Of a stretch of 10,185 nt of DNA, positions 5,933-10,185 are shown piece after piece. The DNA is from an uncultured Rhodanobacter sp. (GTDB lineage Bacteria > Pseudomonadota > Gammaproteobacteria > Xanthomonadales > Rhodanobacteraceae): positions 1-10,185 of the forward strand of contig CALCWL010000314.1 of assembly GCA_937906285.1 (NCBI GenBank), given 5' to 3'. The number at the start of each line of letters is the position of its first letter. Positions within the stretch are counted from its first letter, which is position 1. Position numbers and translations under genes: made by a program. The notes below the pieces were generated by a model. It worked only from the letters and a program-made list of their open reading frames with translations, was not told the DNA's origin and searched no databases.

Positions 5933-6883
5933 TCAGGATTCGTTGAGCGAGGTCCAGACCTCGCGACCGTTCCACAGAACTTTTTCCAGCTTCAGCCCTT
6001 TGGATCGGGCCTCCTGCACCATGGCTTCAACCACATGGATCGCAGCGGTGTCGTCCATGCGGTAATCACGCAACCAAAGTGTCAGGCCACCATTGGCGTT
6101 TTTTGTGAGACGTAGCGAATCCTCGGGCCAAGGCACCGCGCGCTGGGTATCAGAAATTGCCGCCGCTGCTGCTGGCTCAGCCTCTTCCCCTAGAGCACCG
6201 ACCGCCGTTCTCGCCATATCGCCCAATACCTGCATGGCCCCGTACTGAGGCGGATATGGAGTCAGGGTGGAAACCATGGGACCAGCTGTCTCCCGCACCC
6301 CAGCGTGGGGCGCAACCGCCGTGTCTTCTGTGTCGGCGATGCCCGCCCTCGACGGGAAAGGCGGCAGACCACAGGACGCTGACGCGTACAGTTCGGAAAG
6401 GTACCTGCCGGCGAAGAGATGGATTCCAAACACTCGGGACCCGGCCAATGTTTCGGTAACGCCCGTAAGCTGGACCGTTGCGTTCGGCTGCGGCACCGGC
6501 CACACCCCCAACTCTGCCGGAATGCCGGCGGTTGGTCCCATCTCTGAACCAGTGGCCGGGGCTTCGAAAGCAACCGATCCGCTTGCGACCCTGTCCATTG
6601 TCGGCTCGTTGTACTGTCCGACAAGTGGAGTGGCCGCAGGCGCCGCGTGAGGCGCACCACGATCTGTGGTCGAGCTACAGGGATCAGCCGGCTTACTTTC
6701 CGGGACCAGCCGGTGAAGATGAACCTCCGGTTCACGACTATCCACACTCGTGTGACGTGAAGGAGTTTCCGATGCCGCGTGCCCCGTCTTGCGCAGCTCA
6801 TCGGCAAAGTCACGGTCATTCGCCCGCACACCTTGCTGAATGGATGCGGCCAGCGAAGCCCGGACATGGCCTATTTTGCTCAT
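5933..6883 (-). CDS. FliK-position protein (putative hook-length control), divergent
   Basis: The gene lies between fliJ and flgD, where fliK sits in operons of this order, so a hook-length ruler and substrate-specificity switch is the most likely role. The 316-residue protein fits the general FliK build: a long low-complexity N-terminal part rich in Ala, Pro, Ser and Thr (about 30-250) followed by a compact C-terminal domain (about 254-316). The C-domain, with SLRLTKNANGGLTLWLRDYR and later KVLWNGREVWTSLNES, does not show the usual Flg_hook pattern of an 'L-P-x-x-L-G' segment followed by alternating hydrophobics. The ATG at 6883 overlaps the fliJ stop in ATGA. No signal peptide is present. 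The assignment is by context; a different ruler or a chaperone-like protein cannot be excluded, so no symbol is given. Confidence 0.6.
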   Translation of the reverse strand: MSKIGHVRASLAASIQQGVRANDRDFADELRKTGHAASETPSRHTSVDSREPEVHLHRLVPESKPADPCSSTTDRGAPHAAPAATPLVGQYNEPTMDRVASGSVAFEAPATGSEMGPTAGIPAELGVWPVPQPNATVQLTGVTETLAGSRVFGIHLFAGRYLSELYASASCGLPPFPSRAGIADTEDTAVAPHAGVRETAGPMVSTLTPYPPQYGAMQVLGDMARTAVGALGEEAEPAAAAAISDTQRAVPWPEDSLRLTKNANGGLTLWLRDYRMDDTAAIHVVEAMVQEARSKGLKLEKVLWNGREVWTSLNES

Positions 6884-7326
6884 CGTCCCCTACCCCGAAG
6901 CCAGCATTCGATTGCTTCTTCCTGCAGGCCGGCGAGCTTCGTTCGCTCCTGCGTTCCGCGGGTCTCCCGCACTTGGGCGTCTGCCTTTTCGCGATATCGC
7001 TTGGCTTTTACTGCGGCAAGCGCACGTTCCCGGCAAAACGTATCTGCGGAATCGAGCTCGTCGCGAGCCGTCTCCAGGTTCATGGCAAGCAAGGCGTCCA
7101 GGTTCGAAAGCAGCTCGTAGCGGGCGAGATCCAGATTCGATTGGCCCGCAGCCATCCCGCGGCCCGCAGCCGCCACCACCGCATGGGCCGCGCCGGCCTC
7201 GTCGTGCCGCACGCCGCAGGCGCGCGCTTCGGCGGATGCCTCGGCCAGTGCGGAAGATGCACGCAGCTCGCGCACCTTCGCCACGCGCAGCAACACTTCG
7301 TACGCGTGCAATCGCTCATCCTTCAT
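6880..7326 (-). CDS. fliJ: Flagellar export ATPase stalk protein FliJ
   Basis: FliJ is the coiled-coil stalk that fits into the FliI hexamer and links it to the export gate, and it helps recycle chaperones. The 148-residue protein is almost entirely charged and alpha-helical, with heptad-like spacing from residue 8 (YEVLLRVAKVRELRASSALA) to the end. This is the normal size and character for FliJ, which is poorly conserved in sequence. The start is ATG at 7326, in ATGA with the fliI stop. An in-frame start at 7413 exists but lies inside fliI, and its extra 29 residues are arginine-rich and unlike FliJ. Placement right after fliI is the main support. The type III secretion counterpart SctO has a similar shape. 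Confidence 0.83.
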   Translation of the reverse strand: MKDERLHAYEVLLRVAKVRELRASSALAEASAEARACGVRHDEAGAAHAVVAAAGRGMAAGQSNLDLARYELLSNLDALLAMNLETARDELDSADTFCRERALAAVKAKRYREKADAQVRETRGTQERTKLAGLQEEAIECWLRGRGR

Positions 7327-8657
7327 GTTCGATCCTCGCGCGACACGATGGCCCGCAGCAGTTCGACGCTCTCGGCGCGCGTGGACGATTGCACGGGCCG
7401 TTGGCACAGGCATTCGACGATGCGCGGATGCAGCGCGATGGCTTCGTCCAGCGACGGATTCGTTCCAGGCTGGTAAGCCCCCATGTCCACCAGGTCGCGT
7501 GACGCCTGGAAAGTCGAGAGGATGGACCTGACGCGCTGGATGATCTTCTGCTGTTCCTCGTTCGCCACGCTCGACACCAGGCGGCTCACGCTGGACAGCA
7601 GGTCGATCGCCGGAAGCTGCCCGCGCGAAGCGAGGTCGCGCGACAGCACCACGTGCCCATCCAGGATGGCGCGCATGTGGTCGGCCACCGGCTCGTTCAT
7701 GTCGTCGCCCTCGACCAGCACGCTGTAGATGGCCGAGATCGAACCTCCGTCGCGTACTCGCCCACCCCGTTCGAGGATCTGCGGGAGCAGGTTGAACACT
7801 GAAGGGGGATAGCCGCGCGACGTGGGAGGTTCGCCCACGGCCAGCCCGACCTCGCGCTGTGCCATGGCAAAGCGGGTTATCGAGTCGACGATCAGCAGGA
7901 CGTCCATGCCTTCGTCACGGAAAAATTCCGCCATGGCATGGGCGGCGTGTACCGCATGGGTTCGCACCAGCGCCGGCTGGTCGGCGGTCGCCACCAGCAT
8001 CACCGAACGTTCGCGGCCTTCCTGGCCCAGCGCGTTGTCCAGGAAGTCGCCGACCTCGCGCCCGCGTTCGCCGACGAGCGCGATCACGACGACATCCGCG
8101 CGAACGTGGCGGGCCATCATGCCGAGCAGGGTGCTTTTTCCCACACCACTGCCCGCGAATACACCAACCCTCTGTCCTTTGGCAAAAGGCAGTACACCGT
8201 CGATTGCCCTTACACCGGTTTCCAGCGCTTCTTCCAGCGGTGCCCGGCGCATGGGGTTGATGGGTGGACGATGGACTTCCCGCAGGCCTTCGGCAGCGAT
8301 GCAAGGCCCTCCATCCAGGGGAGCACCAAACGCGTCGATGACGCGCCCGATCAAGGCATGCCCGACAGGCACCCGCAAGGAATATCCCAAGGCACGCACA
8401 CGAGCGCCAATCGACACGCCACGCAGGTGCCCGAAAGGCATCAAGAGCACCCTCCCCTCGCGAAACCCGACAACCTCGGCACGGATCCGCTGCCCGTCGG
8501 CGCCGCTCTCGACCTCGCAGAGTTCGCCGATCGTGGCATCCGGCCCACGAGCCTCCGCCACCAGGCCATTGAAACCGAGCAGCTCGCCGGTTCGGCATAC
8601 CAGCGGCTGATCGGCAAGCAGATTGCGGTAGCGATCGAGCAGGGAGATGGTGGTCAT
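7323..8657 (-). CDS. fliI: Flagellar type III export ATPase FliI
   Basis: FliI hydrolyses ATP at the cytoplasmic face of the export gate to help unfold and deliver substrates. At 444 residues it has the usual length. The N-terminal beta-barrel domain (about 15-90) is followed by the ATPase core. Walker A is FAGSGVGKST (167-176, K174), the catalytic glutamate is in VGERGREV (E197), and Walker B is VLLIVDSITR (253-262, D258). The family motif PPTSRGYPPSVFNLLPQILE spans 277-296. The C-terminal helical domain is complete. No key residue is missing, so an active enzyme is expected. It starts with ATG at 8657, which overlaps the fliH stop, and ends in an overlap with fliJ. Sequence alone separates FliI from SctN poorly, but hook genes in the same operon favour FliI. 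Confidence 0.97.
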   Translation of the reverse strand: MTTISLLDRYRNLLADQPLVCRTGELLGFNGLVAEARGPDATIGELCEVESGADGQRIRAEVVGFREGRVLLMPFGHLRGVSIGARVRALGYSLRVPVGHALIGRVIDAFGAPLDGGPCIAAEGLREVHRPPINPMRRAPLEEALETGVRAIDGVLPFAKGQRVGVFAGSGVGKSTLLGMMARHVRADVVVIALVGERGREVGDFLDNALGQEGRERSVMLVATADQPALVRTHAVHAAHAMAEFFRDEGMDVLLIVDSITRFAMAQREVGLAVGEPPTSRGYPPSVFNLLPQILERGGRVRDGGSISAIYSVLVEGDDMNEPVADHMRAILDGHVVLSRDLASRGQLPAIDLLSSVSRLVSSVANEEQQKIIQRVRSILSTFQASRDLVDMGAYQPGTNPSLDEAIALHPRIVECLCQRPVQSSTRAESVELLRAIVSREDRT

Positions 8658-9295
8658 GGCGTATCGACCCCCAACGCCTGAAGCATGGTGTCGTGGATCA
8701 CTCTCAAGCGCTGGCCAATCGAACTTTCCATCCGGCCCCGGTCAGTCTCAAGCAGGCACTCGCCGGCATCCAGCTCCCGCCTGGTCTCCACTTCCAAACC
8801 ATCGATACGCGAGGGAAGCAGTGGCCGGTCCTGCTCCGCCACCACCAGCCGTACGGCTTCAGCGCGAACTTCCGCCGCCATTTGTGTGCACAGCCTGCGC
8901 AGCAGTTGGCCATCGTCCTGCATCTGGCCGAAGGTTCGCGCCAAGCTTGCCAGCGCCAACTCGAAGGCCATCTCTTCCATGGCATTGCCATGGCGGTGCA
9001 AAGCCTCGCAGAGGCCATCCGCAAGTACCGAGAGTCGTTCGCGCTCGCACTCGAGCTCATCCAGGCGGTCACGAGCGGCATTCTCCTGCTGCTGCATGCG
9101 CTGCGCCGCGTCGCGCAGGCCATCGCTCTCGCCCGCTTCATAACCCTCGGCGTAGCCGACACGGTAGGCTTCGACAGAGGGATCCAGAACCGTTGCGGGT
9201 ATCTCGGCCACCTGAGTCGCCGGTGGCTGGCCTCCACCTACGACCCGACGAGTGGCAGCCTCGAGAAGCGCGTCATGCGGTAAGCGCTGGATCAT
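8654..9295 (-). CDS. fliH: FliH, regulator/peripheral stalk of the FliI ATPase
   Basis: FliH binds the FliI N-terminus, restrains its ATPase activity and tethers it to FliN at the C-ring. The 213-residue protein shows the FliH pattern. A variable N-terminus is followed by a GxxxG repeat (G47, G51, G55, G59 in YRVGYAEGYEAGESDGLRDA), and then by a long charged coiled coil (about 60-130). The C-terminal domain ends in LDAGECLLETDRGRMESSIG (175-194), the 'G-x-C-x-h-E-T-x-x-G' stretch that is conserved from FliH to SctL and the V-ATPase E subunit. Start and stop are both in ATGA overlaps, with the upstream short gene and with fliI. Length is normal. The call is solid in context. Confidence 0.92.
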   Translation of the reverse strand: MIQRLPHDALLEAATRRVVGGGQPPATQVAEIPATVLDPSVEAYRVGYAEGYEAGESDGLRDAAQRMQQQENAARDRLDELECERERLSVLADGLCEALHRHGNAMEEMAFELALASLARTFGQMQDDGQLLRRLCTQMAAEVRAEAVRLVVAEQDRPLLPSRIDGLEVETRRELDAGECLLETDRGRMESSIGQRLRVIHDTMLQALGVDTP

Positions 9296-9747
9296 CGGCT
9301 AGCCTCCGCCGCGACCAGCGTCCGACCGGCCTCGTCGAGACAGCGCACCAGAGCCGCCGCCAACGCGCGGGGGAACGGGCGCTGCAACTGCGCCAGTTCA
9401 TCGCGAATCGCATCGCCTCGCTGTTTGCCGCAAGCCGCCAAGTAGAGTTCCGCGTGATCCATCGCCGTTGCGGCCAGCACCCTGGCGGCCCAATGACTGG
9501 ATAGCTCGTTGAGCACGGCGATCAGGACGCCCGGCGACGGCAGGTCGACTCTTGGCACGTCGACCGAACCATCAAGAGCTCCCTGCAGGGCATCCGCGTC
9601 GATCACGGTGAAACGCCGGGCCTCCCGAACCAACGGACCCAGCAGAGCCTGCCATGTTCCCGGCAGGCGCGCCATCATCCAACGACGATCTGCCGGATGC
9701 ATGGCAGCGATGGCCAACGCCGCCTTGCGGATACCTACGTTGTTCAC
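9292..9747 (-). CDS. Very short FliG-position protein (reduced FliG-like)
   Basis: The gene sits exactly where fliG belongs, between fliF and fliH, but encodes only 151 residues against about 330 for FliG. Two parts have weak FliG-like ARM character. Residues 4-30 (VGIRKAALAIAAMHPADRRW ...) recall the 'eKAAilLlsLgee' N-terminal helix pair. Residues 72-95 (PGVLIAVLNELSSHWAARVL ...) recall the middle 'HPQtiAliLsyLdpekAaevL' unit, though the EHPQ core is not kept. The C-terminal torque domain with its charged residues that meet MotA is not recognisable. The gene starts with GTG in a GTGA overlap with fliF and ends in ATGA with fliH, and the frame fills the whole gap, so it is not a visible frameshift remnant. 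It may be a reduced rotor linker or a SctK-like platform protein. The homology is weak, so no symbol is given. Confidence 0.6.
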   Translation of the reverse strand: MNNVGIRKAALAIAAMHPADRRWMMARLPGTWQALLGPLVREARRFTVIDADALQGALDGSVDVPRVDLPSPGVLIAVLNELSSHWAARVLAATAMDHAELYLAACGKQRGDAIRDELAQLQRPFPRALAAALVRCLDEAGRTLVAAEASR

Positions 9748-10185
9748 TGTCCCACCTCGTTACCCGCGTCCATCCACTGCCGCAGTTGCGCCAGTGTTTC
9801 CTCGCGCTCCGACGGCAACAGACGACGCGGCGAACTCCGTCCGAGCATCATCAGGGACAGAAGGAACACCAAGATCAGCGCGGCAACCGCCGCGTAAGCC
9901 CAAGAAGGAAAGCCGGCGTGCGATGAGGCGGGCGCACTCGTCAGCGGAACCGGGTCGGTCGACGTGGGAGGTGTCGGGGAAACCGCGTCAGCCGATGCAG
10001 CCTTGAGGTCGGGCGCGGGAAGCATACGTTGCGGCGTTGCCATGGCGGCAATGTCGATCTTGTCGCCCCGCGCCGGATCGAGACCAAGACCAGCCGACAC
10101 GACGTCCGATAGTTTTCCGACTTCTGCCTTGGTCAACGCCGACGAAACGACAATGCCCTCCGTTATGCGCTCGATGCGCCCAGGA
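9744..10185 (-). CDS. fliF: Flagellar MS-ring protein FliF, C-terminal part
   Basis: FliF builds the MS ring in the inner membrane, the base for the rod, export gate and rotor. Only the last 146 residues are in the window; the gene continues past 10185. The visible part begins in the periplasmic region with GRIERITEGIVVSSALTKAE, followed by LSDVVSAGLGLDPARGDKID, which fits the family's 'LvkaAvGfdaaRGDtvtV' stretch. A Pro/Thr/Ser-rich linker and one membrane segment (WAYAAVAALILVFLLSLMML) come next. Only about 32 residues follow the membrane segment (RSSPRRLLPSEREETLAQLR then QWMDAGNEVGQ). The cytoplasmic tail is normally longer and ends in the FliG-binding helix. The end ETLAQLRQWM could be a remnant of that helix. 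The TGA overlaps the next gene's GTG. The type III secretion homologue SctJ is less likely given the RGD-type stretch and the hook genes. Confidence 0.88.
   Translation of the reverse strand, partial: PGRIERITEGIVVSSALTKAEVGKLSDVVSAGLGLDPARGDKIDIAAMATPQRMLPAPDLKAASADAVSPTPPTSTDPVPLTSAPASSHAGFPSWAYAAVAALILVFLLSLMMLGRSSPRRLLPSEREETLAQLRQWMDAGNEVGQ

Noticed and set aside
7327..7413. Longer FliJ start at 7413
   Set aside because: The extension lies inside fliI and is unlike FliJ; the ATG at 7326 overlaps the fliI stop as at the other junctions.
1367..10185. Non-flagellar type III secretion (injectisome) locus
   Set aside because: FlgE and FlgD are clear hook and hook-cap proteins and a FliA-type sigma factor is present; no secretin or needle genes are seen. 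The rotor proteins do lean towards injectisome-like size, which is reported as a finding.

Overview
The window is a high-GC bacterial chromosome segment carrying most of a flagellar-type (type III) export apparatus and rotor/hook operon. All recognisable genes lie on the minus strand, so the operon reads from position 10185 towards position 1. FliP/FliI/FlgE sequence types, GTG/TTG starts, dense stop/start overlaps and a proteobacterial-type integrase-fold transposase suggest a high-GC proteobacterium. A gamma- or beta-proteobacterium (for example Xanthomonadales/Burkholderiales) is a guess; there is no rRNA or other decisive marker here.

Layout, in the direction of transcription: fliF (3' part only, runs off the window at 10185), a very short fliG-position gene (9292-9747), fliH, fliI, fliJ, a divergent fliK-position gene, flgD, flgE, a short fliM, fliN, fliO, fliP and a FliA-like flagellar sigma factor (1367-2080). 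Eight of the twelve junctions are 4-base ATGA/GTGA overlaps. The exceptions are those around flgD and flgE (13, 15 and 3 bases between genes) and the one before the sigma factor gene (17 bases). Past the sigma gene is a ~167-base stretch with no recognisable gene. After it comes a ~1.2 kb insertion sequence (about 9-1199, ends tentative) whose DDE transposase fills 190-1110.

The genes would work together as follows: FliF ring and FliG/FliM/FliN rotor or sorting platform, FliH-FliI-FliJ ATPase complex, FliO-FliP export gate, FlgD cap with FlgE hook and a FliK-like length ruler, and a dedicated sigma-28-like factor for late genes. The order FliF-G-H-I-J-K-FlgD-FlgE-FliM-N-O-P recalls the Bacillus-type fla/che operon more than the usual enterobacterial layout.

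The notable point is reduction of the rotor and switch. The FliG-position protein has only 151 residues and appears to lack the torque domain. FliM is 258 residues, and an in-frame stop just upstream shows that it cannot carry the usual CheY-binding N-terminus. FliF has a short cytoplasmic tail, FlgD lacks the extra C-terminal domain, and the FliK-position protein has no canonical hook-length C-domain. The export ATPase, FliP and hook protein look intact. This suggests a secondary, possibly non-chemotactic or repurposed flagellum-like apparatus. fliQ, fliR, flhB, flhA, fliL and motAB are not in the window.
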